Shown: positions 1 through 11,441 of the stretch, in pieces | Position numbering within the stretch: position 1 is the first letter of the stretch | Layout of the letters: every line of letters starts with the position of its first letter | The notes under the pieces: model-generated | What the model was told of the DNA's origin: nothing | Database searches by the model: none | Seen by the model: the letters and a program-made list of their open reading frames with translations, nothing else | NCBI RefSeq assembly: GCF_964355755.1 | Contig: NC_092673.1 | Location: forward strand, 25,425,001-25,489,000 | Source of the DNA: Antedon mediterranea | Taxonomy: Eukaryota > Echinodermata > Crinoidea > Comatulida > Antedonidae | DNA: 64,000 nucleotides | Direction: 5' to 3' | Program-made: the position numbers and the translations under genes

Positions 1-228
1 GATTAGTGGGTTGTGGAGGGAGAAGGATAACAGATAACAATAATAGATTATGAAGGGAACTCGAGGGGAACGAGGTAAAAAACATAATATTCACGGTAAT
101 TATCAACCAGCACAGCATATACAACCATATAACGTATACATCTTGATAAACCTTTTTATTATAAAGTTATTACTAAGTATACCTAATTCTATATAATATT
201 AACATTTAGTCAATCCATTTTTGTTCAG

Positions 229-2470
229 ATCCCCACTTCTGTCCGAAAAGAACCAACCAGTACCACCGAAAATTGCCCCAAAACCAATGAAAAAATGTAA
301 CAATTCCGACGAGCCGTCTTCATTAAGGTCGTTCAGTCGAGCTTCTACTAAATATAATGTCAGGTATGGTGGTTTATTAATTGAAAATAGTATTTGTATG
401 CTTCAGTGAGTAGTATTTTCAAAATTATACTCAATGTCATATACGGATTATATTGTGAACAGTATACATTTGTCAGTGGTTTATAGTTTATTATGGTGTA
501 ATTACTATTGATCACTTGTTTCAGTGGTGATTATGTTCGTGAGCAAGGAAAATCAAAAACAACTAGCGTCTCAAAACAGGAACTTGTCAGGAGAGGAATC
601 AAGTTGGCTGAAATCAACAACGGGATTTGGTAAGTAATATACAGTATATTATTGTTTCACATTATTATATCATGTTTAATACATTTGGCGTAAAAAAGAT
701 AACAGAAATATTCGACACTCAAAAGGAATCTTATGCTTCTTTATGAATACCACTACCATTACACAACAAGTTTTTTCTGATGTGTTCATGTTTGTCATGT
801 TTTTCCTTTGGCGTGGTATTTTAAAACCTTGAAGAGGTGGCTATATCAGGGAGTTTTCTGTTATTATTGTATCACAACTAACAAAGTTAACACTTTATTT
901 GCAGGTTTGGTGGTTTTGAAAATTCTTTGGAAGAAGAAAATGCGGAGGACACTCCACATTGGCTGATGTTTGGAGATCAACTGATTCAAATCAATGACCA
1001 ATGGCTGGATTCAGCCAAGTTTGCAGACAATATCATTAACACCACTACTAAACAAGAGGTAGGAGATTTTGATCGAAACTAATAAGATAATACATAATTT
1101 TTTTTAACGACAAGGAAAAATTATAAGAGAACATTGCGCGCCGAAACCGCTGACTTATTAAAGCGCAGCTAAGCACTAAAACTTGGTTCCCATTGGAACG
1201 TAACGCAAGGACGTAAACGCAACGAAAGCGTTTTAACCAATGACAAGCGAAGTTATAGACAGTTAGCAATCACAAGCGAATAAGCCATCGCTTGTGATTG
1301 GTCAATTCACTTGTGTTGCGTTACGTCCTTGCGTTGCGTCGCTAGTGGGAACCACGCTTAAAGACGCAACGCAAGGACGTAACGCAACGTAAGGGATTTG
1401 ACCAATCACAAGCGATGGACTTATTCGACTGTCGCTTGTCATTGGTCAACACGCTTGCGTTGTGTTTACGTCCTTGCGTTGCGTTATAATGGGAACCAAG
1501 CTTAACCATATTTACAGAAAAGCATTAACGTAACGTATACAAAAAAAGGCAATGCATAATGTCAGGAGCATAAAAGTAACCCATGTTGTCAGCAGGCAAG
1601 AAACTACAGATACTGTTTATTATCGCTAGACATGCTAACGTACGAGAACCGGGTTATCAAAGTGGAATGGCGGATCAGCATTGATGTACGACACGCAAGT
1701 TTTATTTTATAGCTCATAACTAAATACTATAGAATAACAAATGTGTATTTTATTTGATTTTTAGGTATCTTTGTGTGTAAAACGTTTACCTCATGCTCAA
1801 ATTATACCTCTAACTCGTCAACATTCAGGTCAGGACCTTGGCTTAGAGTGTCACAGTCGAGAGGTAAGTAACTTCATACACCAACAACTGTAGGGCATAC
1901 GCATGAAGAGAGGGGTTGGGATGGGGGATGCTTAGAGAGCGGAGAAATAGTGCCCGAGAGACGAATGCAAGCTGGAAGGGTAAATGCACCTCACTTCACT
2001 CTAAGTGAAACTAACAACACGTTAATAAAGACAATTATCGTTTTTTTTAAATTATATATTTGGCTCAATTAATATTATTATTTATAACATATTAATCATA
2101 ATATGGTGTTTTTATCAATCAGGTAACTAACGTAGCTCCTGACCACTTAGCTTCAACGCAAGGTCGGCTTAGACCAGAAGCTACAGGCATCATGGGAATG
2201 AACTGTACGTGGACAATAACACACGTAAACTCTGAAGAAATCCCTCAAAACATCACAACAGAAATGGTAAGTACATAATGATTAATGATCACATAATTAT
2301 TACAGTAATCAAGTCTATAAATCGTCGTAAATGGTTGTGGTAATTATGATCAGATTGATTGACTAGCTAATGATTGATGATCATGACTGGTGGTAATGAT
2401 GATAATATTGATACAGATGATGATGAAGGTAAAGATGATGATGATGATGGTGATAAATGATCCTGATGAC

Positions 2471-2523
<53 letters not shown>

Positions 2524-2688
2524 AATGATGAAGATGGTCTTGGTCATGATGACATGATGATAATGATGATCATGATTACATATATGATGATGATAATGAT
2601 GAGGATAAGGATGATGATGATGATAATGAGGATGGCGATGACGATGATGATGATGATGATGATGATAGATGATGATCATGATGATGAC

Positions 2689-2722
<34 letters not shown>

Positions 2723-2891
2723 GCCATGCTTTACACCACAGTATTAACTCTACCTAGTTTGTAGCATACGTGTAACACATTTATTATTTTGTATTTTTAA
2801 GATGGAAGAAAAACTTCAATCCGCTGGAAAAGTTGTAAACTTAATTGTACAGCCTACTGATTTTGTTAAAACAATCATAGAACAGTCATAG
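229..2891 (+). CDS. Tandem-PDZ adaptor-like protein, paralogue A (5' partial)
   Basis: C-terminal part of a multi-exon gene running in from the left edge. Readable exons are 229-363, 525-629, 905-1058, 1765-1863, 2123-2266 and 2802-2891 (stop TAG 2889-2891). All have AG acceptors and GT donors with matching phases (2,2,0,0,0). The first readable exon begins at an acceptor, so the start codon lies outside. The 905-1058 exon has WFGGF and GDQLIQINDQWL, typical of a PDZ carboxylate-binding loop and following strands. The 1765-1863 and 2123-2266 exons look like a second degenerate PDZ. The last exon ends VVNLIVQPTDFVKTI, matching the ends of paralogues B and C. Exon phases mirror B, supporting tandem duplication. 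Function is unknown. PDZ domains usually bind C-terminal peptides of membrane proteins, so a scaffold role is inferred only. Confidence 0.75.
1178..1505. mobile_element. MITE family 1 (GGTTCCCACTAG ends), composite copy
   Basis: Foldback element in an intron of paralogue A. The outer ends read roughly ACTTGGTTCCCATTGG and ATGGGAACCAAGCTTAA. Inside are repeated motifs of the type AACGCAAGGACGTAA in both orientations, and an internal GCTAGTGGGAACCACGCTTA end near 1344-1362, so one copy may be nested in or fused with another. No coding capacity. Best-preserved copies elsewhere have TA next to terminal AAGC(T/G)TGGTTCCCACTAG, consistent with a TA target site. Confidence 0.7.
2396..2732. repeat. 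GAT/ATG trinucleotide microsatellite
   Basis: About 340 bp of imperfect GAT repeats, longest pure runs near 2470-2510 and 2690-2722, in the last intron of paralogue A. It opens long spurious frames of poly-His/Ile on the minus strand and poly-Asp/Met on the plus strand, which are not genes. Confidence 0.95.
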
Positions 2892-3126
2892 CTTTATTAC
2901 TGTAATATCAAATGGTGACATTTGACATTCGAAAAGTGTAAAAAATAACAATGAACAGTATTATAATATCAGTATTATAATGTAATGACAGGCATACCTG
3001 TTGGCGAGGATATGGAGGAATTCCTCCATGGTGAGAAGAAGTGAGATAGAATTAAAATGGCCATCGTTTCTGCTTTAATTAGTATGTTTATCGTATTTGT
3101 ATTGTATATTAGTATGCTTATGTAAA

Positions 3127-3258
3127 ACAAGGCCATATAAATGGCTGCAGTCGCGTGCTCAAAATTGAGTTAGTGTTTACCGACCGACCGACCAACCGAC
3201 CGACCAACCGACCAACCGACATAGTGAGCTGTAGAGTTGCGTTGCACGCGACTAAAAA
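3127..3258. repeat. Stem-loop repeat with (CGAC)n core, copy 1
   Basis: Dispersed repeat starting AACAAGGCCATATAAATGG and ending GCACGCGACTAAAAA. The sequence AGTCGCGTGC near the left end is the exact reverse complement of GCACGCGACT near the right end. Between them lies a CCGA/CCAA tetranucleotide array (about 3179-3222) followed by ACATAGTGAGCTGTAGAG. A close copy lies at 10603-10735. Confidence 0.8.
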
Positions 3259-4135
3259 TATTTTACTTAATAGCCTACAAATCACAAATATTTTGTGAAT
3301 AAGATTTGTATTTTCTTGGTAAAACTGCTATTAGGCCTATTTGATTAAAAAAAAACATTTTGTATTATTACAAGCTTATTTTTTACGAAAACATGAGTAA
3401 CTTTTATAAAGTTTTGAGTGATTTTCAATTTTTGCATTATTTTCTATTTTGCATTGTTGTTGAAAATATTTGTTATATATATTATATAATGTTAAATATA
3501 TACTGGGAAATAACCTTAAATAATCTGTAGGCCTATAACAAAATATAGTTTAGGAATAAAAAAAACTTTTTTTTCACTATATTTTTGTTTCCCCTTTTCC
3601 TTGGCACCTACAAGGGATAAGGTACTATGTTTATATAGGCCAAATTATTAAAAATTGTACAAAAGTAAATATATGTATATACGTAGTTTAAACATTCCAG
3701 TTTTAACATTTTAACAATTATCTAACAAAATTAATGATTGCACCATCCTTATCTTATACAGTATTAATTATTATTAAATTTGTATTTGTTTTTCTGTGGA
3801 AACATTTTTACTATTTTTTTATATTGTAAATATCCTGTAATTCGGCTTAATCGGCTGCGATGATGAACATAAAACATTAACATATAAAGTAAATAAAATG
3901 TTATAGGAGGCCTATTGAAAAAAAAGCCTATATGCAATGTATATAATAAATCAGTGCTTTAAGAACAAATATAGCATTATATATTGATATATTAAAAAAT
4001 AAATGATTACCTAACTACAGTTTTTGTATTTCATTTGACTTACTTGTAGAATCTATGACTACCTTGTGTGTATCAGGGTACAAACAACTGTTTTCTGATA
4101 TATTTATCATTTAGACCAAGTGAGATGTATTGATA

Positions 4136-4285
4136 ACAAGGCCAACAGCCATTAAGTCACGTGCTACAATGCATAGTGATACCGGACCGACAGACAGACC
4201 GACAGACCGACAGACAGACCGACAGACAGACAGACAGACAGACAGAGAGACCGACCGACCGACATAGTGAACTATACTGACCGAA
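4136..4285. repeat. Stem-loop repeat with (GACA/GACC)n core, copy 2
   Basis: Divergent member of the same repeat. It has AACAAGGCCAACAGCC at the left, then GTGATACCGGACCGACAGAC, an array of GACA/GACC units, and GACATAGTGAACTATA at the right. The right-end CGCGACTAAAAA is missing. Confidence 0.7.
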
Positions 4286-4839
4286 ATTACTGAACATGTT
4301 TAAAAATGTTGAAATGTTTAAAAACATTTATTTTTTTTAAATTTACACGTGCGTAGCCTGTCACTTTCGACGTGCTCGTATAACGTAATTTCGAGTTGAA
4401 AAGTAAGTCAAGAAAACAGAAATCGGGCAAAAAGAGTGCGCAATAACATTTAACGCGCAGTGCGCGCGCAAAAATATGCGCACTCATGGCAATTTTGTAA
4501 ACGCTTAAAATTGCCTGAAATGTACTCTTATTTCATCGAAAATAAATTTTGAAAATTTTAAGCGCGCGTACGCATGCGTTACATGCGCTACGCACGTAAT
4601 TGTATTGCCATATGATGATTTATGCCCTGAAATTTATGAGTACCAAATTTTATTTAATTGTGATTCATGGTTGTGAAATGATTACAAACGTGATTTCGTT
4701 AAATCGTGCGTAGACCGCGTAATTTTTTATTGCGCACCGTGCAAACATAACCACATTGATTCCTGGCCATAAGGAATATACTGTGAAAAATTGACCTAGC
4801 TAGATTAAACTGATATCAAGATAAGGTCAGAAAGCGATA

Positions 4840-4970
4840 AAACGCATAGTGATACCGGACCGACAGACAGACAGACCGACAGACAGACCGACAGACCGAC
4901 AGACAGACAGACAGACAGACCGACCGACCGACATAGTGAACTATAGAGTCGCTTCCACGCGACTAAAAAT
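4840..4970. repeat. Stem-loop repeat with (GACA/GACC)n core, copy 3
   Basis: Shares GCATAGTGATACCGGACCG with copy 2 and the right end CACGCGACTAAAAAT with copy 1. The core at about 4857-4932 is a GACA/GACC array. The minus strand opens a spurious Ser/Val/Cys-rich frame that is not a gene. Confidence 0.75.
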
Positions 4971-6775
4971 TGAAACATGCCACAACCCATTAACCTTGAA
5001 AAGTAACCAAACATTTTCGGTATAATTTATTTAAAAGTCAATTACAGCGTCAATGTACAGTTCATCTGCTATATTGAGATTAGGTTTGATTTAGACTAGA
5101 ATAACGTGTATACAAACATCCTACAAGATACCACTTCAGGAAGCAGAAGAATACAGGCAGAAAAAGAAAACAAACAAGTTAATAAATTAATTATTTACAT
5201 TGTAAAATTAACAGTTGATTTGTTATTGTTTTTTTTTCGAAAGCGCTCGATTCAAATCACGGCATAAAACATTGTTCAGTTATTTGTGTTTAATTGTAGT
5301 GGTGGTTAACGTGCTTGTCTTTCAATCCCAAGGTCCAGGGTTCAATCCTGACCTAGTCTCAGCGTTGTAAAACAAATGATTTACCCAAAATAGTGCAAAA
5401 TACACTTTTGCATAATGAAAGGGCCAATTATAAGACATGCACCTGTTAAAAATGTATAAATAAATAGCGCTTGCCTCAACCACACTCTAATAGTCTAATT
5501 TGTATATAAGCCTAATAATAATAATCATTATCATATCTATCTATATTATTCTGTACCATACGGCGTCGGTACGACTCATTGTCATAGCAACAATATAGCC
5601 ACTGAACCATGATTTTTGCAAAGTCACTCTGCAATGCACTATTGTAACTTTATTATGAAATATTCTTTACCATAAATAAAGAGTTTGGAACTTCCATAGG
5701 AATTTCCTTATCTATAATAGTAATAATGATTCAGATCTAAAATTAAAATCTGGGATTTTGAAAAAAATACAAGAACATTCGATGTTATTTAAGGAGTCAC
5801 TTGCATCAGTACATTCAGTAGCAAGCAAGAAGAACGTTATCATACATAAAAAGGTGAGTTTCATTATTGGATTATTTGATATACAGATAAGATTATGATA
5901 ATCATGTAATAGTATTGAGGCGCCGTGTATATTTATTAACTAGGTAATCAATCAACTATCGACCAAAGACACTATTTTTGGTAATCTTAAACCGTGGTTT
6001 TCAGAATACTGTGGTTTGTCGCTTCGCCTTAAACGGACGGTAAATCGAAATTCCTTTTCTCTTCACAAAAATCGAGACCTGTCTTTATGTAGTTTTAATT
6101 AAATGTTTTTGCATTTGATCTCTGGAAATTTCATCCAAGATTTAGAAGTAATGGTGCTGGTGAAATTTGGAATCCTAAAATTATGCCAACGCGTTGAGGT
6201 ATATTTTTTTTAAATGCTGAATAGAAAGGGAATGAAAAAGGGAATGAAAAAAACTGAAAACACAAAATATCCTTGAAAAGAATGTTACAGGTATATGTGA
6301 CGTTTATAATGGTGTCCCTTTTGTTCATATTTTTACCATTAAAAAAGTCATAACAATTGAAAATGAATGTTACAGATAGTGAAATATAATTGTCAATAAT
6401 ATCAACATTTGGGAGAGAATATAATCGCGTCCCTTTTGTTCATATTTTTACCATTAAAAAAGTCATAACAATTATGAAAATGAATGTTATACAGATAGTG
6501 AAATAGAATTGTCAATAATATCAACATTTGGGAGAGATTCGATGGCGCAAGCGCAATGCGCTCTAATGAATATGACAGATATGACAAAAGTGATTACAAG
6601 TTTACTATTCTTTGTTATGGGATTGATTTTTATATTGCAAAGAAAACTTTGATATACATTGAGGGCTCACTGCAAAAATTCGAGAATTGAAAAGGTAAAT
6701 TTTTGTTTACACATACAGTAGGCATATTGCGTTGTTGTTTTTTTTTTTTTCAGTTTGATACAATACAGGTTTTGT

Positions 6776-9700
6776 ATGGCTACTAAAGGGACGGAAGTTG
6801 TCCTATTGTCCACTCTCCAATATAGGAAGGAAACATTTGAACGCCGTGAAACAGTAAAACAAGTGAGTATTAAAATTTATGTAGGCCTACTTCTAAAATT
6901 ATATAACACAAGTTTAGTGGTTTAAAAACCACCTTGTTTTAATTATGTTTTGTTAATTTAGCATATTGTTTACATTCAGTTGAATTTAAACATGACTGTT
7001 ATTGTGTTATCACCTACTTAACAAAAGAGCATTAACATCGTTAACAACATTTGGAGGCAGGCTAATGAGTTCAATAGTTTGAGACCTGTTATCTGATCCT
7101 CTTGGTTAAAGCCAAGAATCAGCTAACATCGTCTTGTAACTAGACTAACTGTTAGATTTTATTGTATATTAATTACATAATATTTAATTTTAGCCGGAAG
7201 AAAAAGTACAAGCAGTACTGCTGAACAATGGAAATATATCAACCACATTCAAAAGTTGTCCTAGTAGTGGTTCATCAATTTCTCTGTGCGAGAGCGAGTG
7301 CATTTCGATCTCTAAACAGCAGGGAAATAGTTACACATTGTATATTGATAATTCAGAATTTCAAATTCAGCTTTCATCCTCGAAAAAAGCTTTGATGAAC
7401 CAATGGTATGACACTGTAGTTGAAGTTTTGAACAATTTAGGTTTCACCTTTGCGATGGAGTATGATCCTAAAATCAATCGCAAAGTTGCACTACTTAAAC
7501 AAATTAAACCAAAATATTCAAAGTTGAAGAAAAAACTGACGAAAACACTAAGTGATCCAACATCTGGCATGACTTCTTATAAGGTAAGTCGATTTCAAAT
7601 TTAGATGAAATAATTAAAATGTTATGCCTAAAAATACATACCATAAATAGGCCTAAATAATGTGGTAACACGAACATACTGTTAATTGTATAGACATTTA
7701 CTGCTAAAGCGTGGTTCCCACTAGAACGCAACGCAGCGACGTATCGACGCAAGGTGCTGTATTGCGTAATCACAAGTGTGAAGAGACGATGCACTAGTAG
7801 TGCTGCAAACGTCGTAGGTTTAATTTCACGCAGGCGGGTGAAAACACAATTATTGGAAGGGCATTGGGACACAAGTAGAGGGGGAAGGAAAGGTGTGGAA
7901 ATGTTCAATCTCAAGATATATCTACATCCATTTTTTTACAGGCCAGTTATTCAACAATACCACCCAGTGATATACACAGTCCTGAGTATCAGTATGGCAT
8001 TTACAGACACCTACCAAACACACCGTCAAACAAATACCAAAATGAAGAAACAGATTTTGAGGTATACGAGCCAATTTGTGATAAAACAACACAAAACAAT
8101 ATATATGGAACCGACAATGAATACCTTGACATAGTAGAGGGTAAAAACCTGGAGCAGTTTAATTATCAACCAGATGCATATGTCACAGCAGAACATGGAA
8201 ATGTTTGTAATAAAGCTGCAGATGTGGGTGAAAGAGTTGGTAATGTTGGAAAGCGTACGAAAAAGCTGAATCAGCAAGTCAAGCAAAGAGTACAAGTTTC
8301 AATTGATAAGAAGAAACTAGACAGCAGAAAAATAATTCTGTCAATGTTGCCTGGTAACTGCTTTTTGTAAGTTCCATTCTCCTAGTCCATTTGTTGGCGG
8401 AACGTCTATCAATTCTGCTGAATATAATTATTTTTCTGTTTAAAAAAATTAATTAAAACTAAAACAAATAACAAACGTTCAAGACAAAAGAAATTGATTA
8501 ATATTATATATCAATCAATACCAAGTGAACTGTCGGTTTCTATGGTCTCTCTAGCCTAGAGTTTCTCTTTAGACATCCAAGCAACAACGGTAGCCCAAAT
8601 CGTTTTATAAAAGCAGATTGACCACATACATCACCAAGAGTGGTTCAATAATATAATATTGTATGACAGAACTTTCAATTTCTATTTTTGTTTGTCAAAT
8701 ATAGCATTGCATCGGTGGACCCTTCGCTTAAACATGACTTGTATGAAGGTGACATGGTGATGACCATCAACAACCAACGTATAGACTCCGTTGAAGAAGC
8801 CATGAAATATATACAGAAAACAGATAAGGGATCGGTAAAGTTCATAACTATCAATATAAAAAAATATTACTTAATCATTACAACTTCCACACAACTATTA
8901 ATTGACTGAAAAATTTGATTATACCACGAGATGTATGTAGCTGCTACAGTATTACGTATTAAGGTTGGTTCCCACTAGCAAACGACGCAACGTAAAAAAA
9001 TGCCTTTTTATACTATAACAAAAAAGAAAAAGAAATGTTAATTTTAATTTATTCGTTCTTTATAGGTAGAGATGGAACTTATTCGACTTCCTTACGCTGA
9101 GATTGTGACTATTCATCGACCAGAATTTAAAGTGAACCTTGGATTCAAACTAGATAAACGGAAGGTTGGTCTTAGATTTGTAAAGGATAAGAAAGATAAA
9201 GACTACAACATATATTAACCTATAGTTTAGTTACGAGGTCTACCTGTATACATACGCAAATGTTAAGGATTTCTACATCTATGCACAACATTATCAATTG
9301 TAGGTTGAAAGTGTAGAAGAAGGTGGACTGGCAGGAGTTGCAGGTTTGCGAAAACAAACAATGAAGGCGACTCAATTTGGTGGAACGACTAGTAATTGCA
9401 TAACATTCATAAACGAATACCCTCTTGACCGACACTGCACTCCAGCACAAGTAAGTATATTAACATCCACTCACAGATGTAAGCCTACACAATATTGTGG
9501 TAAAAGTAAACCTAGTCATCGCCAAATTTGACAATAATTCATGAAGATAAATCCTCAAAAAACATAACACTAAATCATGTATAAAAATACTATGTTCATG
9601 TTAGTAACCGTTTGATAATTACTGTAAAGCTCTGTCTCCACTATCAAACTTTATGTGACAACAAAAATGTGATGTGCCCATAATATGGACAGCCTCGTGA

Positions 9701-10426
9701 ATAAAAATACTGAAAGATGAGGGCGTATCAATTTGATCTCTGGTGCGCGTGCGTACAACTGAGGACTATAGTGCTGTTCCGCCGTACCACGCCGAGAATG
9801 TTAAAGAGTCGCTATCCAATCGAGTTCGAACAATACCATGAAAGCCCCAGTGGTCTAATGGTTAGGACATCTGCATATCAAGCAGGCGGTCCGAGTTCGA
9901 GTCTCGGTTGGGGCGACTTTTTCTCATTCTCACAGATTTCCTCATCTTTATCGTTTCAAATTAATTAATTAAATTTCAGTATATCACCGGGCGGTTTAGA
10001 ATTAATGTTCTGTGCCTGATTTGTTTATATATATATATATATATATAATTTTGAACGATAAAGATGAGGAAATCTGTGAGAATGAGAAAAAGTCGCCCCA
10101 ACCGAGACTCGAACTCGGACCGCCTGCTTGATATGCAGATGTCCTAACCATTAGACCACTGGGGCTTTCATGGTATTGTTCGAACTCGATTGGATATATT
10201 GGATATATATATATAATACTATACTATCGTGTCGTATCGTATTTTGGCACATCACATTTTTTGTCACATAAAGTTAATAGTGTAGACAGTACTTAACGTT
10301 GTTTTCTGTTTTGTATTACAGACCGATATGTTGTTAATAGAAGATCGTGGTGTCGTTACTCTTGTTGTGCAACCTCTTGATTTAATAAAGTATCTTGAAC
10401 AAGCAGTCGATTCGACAGAAGAATAG
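6776..10426 (+). CDS. PH-like, tyrosine-linker, twin-PDZ adaptor-like protein, paralogue B
   Basis: Complete gene, 460 aa. Coding exons are 6776-6862, 7194-7583, 7942-8366, 8705-8834, 9066-9164, 9304-9450 and 10322-10426 (stop TAG), total 1383 nt with consistent phases. The ATG 6776 gives MATKGTEVV; the exon begins at an AG at 6753, and a 5' UTR exon may end at the donor after 5853. Residues 30-159 resemble a PH/PTB fold, with the helix signature NQWYDTVVEVLNNLG. Residues 160-300 form a linker with tyrosine motifs, including YEPI (Y201) and YLDI (Y220), that resemble SH2-docking sites. Residues about 273-365 (YEGDMVMTINNQ) and 365-450 (VNLGFKLDKRK) look like two PDZ domains. The donor after 9164 (GTTGGT) is weak; reading through it reaches a stop within 17 codons. 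A signalling-scaffold role is inference. Confidence 0.8.
7706..7866. mobile_element. MITE family 1, subtype B, 5' fragment
   Basis: Starts TAAAGCGTGGTTCCCACTAG, then contains GTGCTGTATTGCGTAATCAC and a CTGCAAACGTCG / TTTCACGCAGGCGGG block that matches the full subtype B copy at 26728-26928. It stops without the opposite end. It sits in the intron before the tyrosine-linker exon of paralogue B. Confidence 0.7.
8961..9005. mobile_element. MITE family 1, short terminal fragment
   Basis: The 5' end only (AAGGTTGGTTCCCACTAGC followed by GACGCAACGTAA), in an intron of paralogue B. Confidence 0.55.
9626..9693. mobile_element. MITE family 2, left half (interrupted)
   Basis: Begins TAAAGCTCTGTCTCCACTAT, the family 2 end, and continues to GTGATGTGCCCATAATATGG, the normal centre of the element. 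The matching right half is at 10241-10293, so the 0.55 kb between them was inserted into this copy. Confidence 0.75.
9844..9915 (+). tRNA. tRNA-like sequence (loop reads AUC), probably SINE head or pseudogene
   Basis: Folds as a cloverleaf. The acceptor stem pairs GCCCCAG with TTGGGGC, the D stem GTCT with GGAC, the anticodon stem TCTGC with GCAGG, and the T arm CCGAG-TTCGAGT-CTCGG. Box A TGGTCTAATGG and a box B-like AGTTCGAGTCT are intact. The seven-base loop ATATCAA places AUC at the anticodon, which would read Asp GAU; eukaryotic tRNA-Asp normally has GUC. The odd anticodon, the mirrored second copy and a tail shared with 55331-55392 favour a SINE head over a working tRNA gene. Confidence 0.5.
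10094..10165 (-). tRNA. tRNA-like sequence, inverted second copy
   Basis: Reverse-complement copy of the tRNA-like sequence at 9844-9915, with the same stems, boxes and AUC loop. It lies in the right arm of the palindrome. Confidence 0.5.
10241..10293. mobile_element. MITE family 2, right half (interrupted)
   Basis: Resumes with GGCACATCACATTTTTTGTC and ends ATAGTGTAGACAGTACTTA, completing the family 2 element begun at 9626. Confidence 0.7.
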
Positions 10427-10602
10427 AAAGTATCGTCAATGTGTATAATACTGTATTATGTAAATTATGCTGATAATGGATACTATAGTTTATCCATATT
10501 TAAAAATGACATACCTTTTCCAGCTAAGAATACCTAACTTAATAATCCAGAAACAGTTCTGTATATTACTTCGTTAACTTGAAATCGTTGTTGGTGGTAG
10601 TT

Positions 10603-10735
10603 AACAAGGCCATATACATGGCTGCAGTCGCGTGCTCAAATTTGAGTTAGTGTTTACCGACAGGCCGACCAACCGACCGACCAAACCGACCGACATAGTA
10701 AGTTGTAGAGTCGCGTTTGCATGCAACTAAAAAGA
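10603..10735. repeat. Stem-loop repeat with (CGAC)n core, copy 4
   Basis: Close match to the copy at 3127-3258: AACAAGGCCATATACATGG, then GTCGCGTGCTC, a short CCGAC array, GACATAGTAAGTTGTAGAGT and a degraded right end. It lies 177 bp after the stop of paralogue B; copy 1 lies 236 bp after the stop of A. Confidence 0.75.
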
Positions 10736-11441
10736 AAATATCTGCATGATGTGTACTTGGAAGCAAAATGGACGGTTAATTAATTAATTTTTTAACAGTA
10801 TTATGATAATAATTAAATATTAAATACCATATGTTCTTTCCGTAATACGCATTCCTATAAAGTACGTAAGTTGCATTTTTGTTTCATCTTTTAATTCATA
10901 CATAAACAATTATTAATGGGTTTTGTTAAATGCTGGATCGTTAGTTTACAGACTTTTTTTTCTGGTAAAGAGATATTAGGCATAATTATGTATGATGTAT
11001 TTTTTTCTGAACGCAATAGGCCATAATGACTTACTAGCTAATATTATGCACAGTGCTGTTTTATACATTTCTGTGGAAATAAATTGAAATTCTTGTAATT
11101 TGAGTGGAATTAAAGGATCCTATTGCATATTTTCTTGTAGTTTCTCTTTCTATCTCTTTTTGAAGAAAAAGCTAAGAGTAGCGTGAGACATCATCAAGTC
11201 AACACAACGTTTATTGCGCCCTCTTGTATCAGACTGCAAAACAATATCGAAGCCAAGAGTTATGGATTAGTAATTTTGGGTACGGTTATTTACTATAATC
11301 CTTGGTCTGTGATTTAGAATTGTAGGTATTTTTTATTACACCAGAGCCAAAGCAGTTGATTAATAATAGTGTATATATAGTTAACTTATTATTTATTCAC
11401 ATTTTTGTATATTTTTCTTCATGTCTATTTAGGCATATGTA

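Larger units (their letters stand above)
2892..5800. other. Intergenic spacer between paralogues A and B
   Basis: About 2.9 kb after the stop of A with no supported coding exon. It is AT-rich and holds three copies of a stem-loop repeat with a GACC/GACA microsatellite core (listed separately). Several AATAAA hexamers near 3885-4005 could serve as polyadenylation signals for A, but none can be chosen from sequence alone. Confidence 0.6.
9813..10196. repeat. Large inverted repeat (palindrome) carrying two tRNA-like sequences
   Basis: Left arm about 9813-9962 and right arm about 10048-10196 are near-perfect reverse complements over about 149 bp. They are separated by an 85-bp spacer with an AT dinucleotide run. 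Each arm contains a full tRNA-like sequence plus a tail with CTCATTCTCACAGATTTCC. The block lies inside a family 2 MITE in the last intron of paralogue B. Confidence 0.9.

Noticed and set aside
2350-2757. Long open frames rich in Ile/His (minus) or Asp/Met (plus)
   Set aside because: They are translations of the GAT microsatellite and have no coding character.
4805-5014. Minus-strand frame rich in SVGLSVCLSV
   Set aside because: Translation of the GACA/GACC array in a dispersed repeat.
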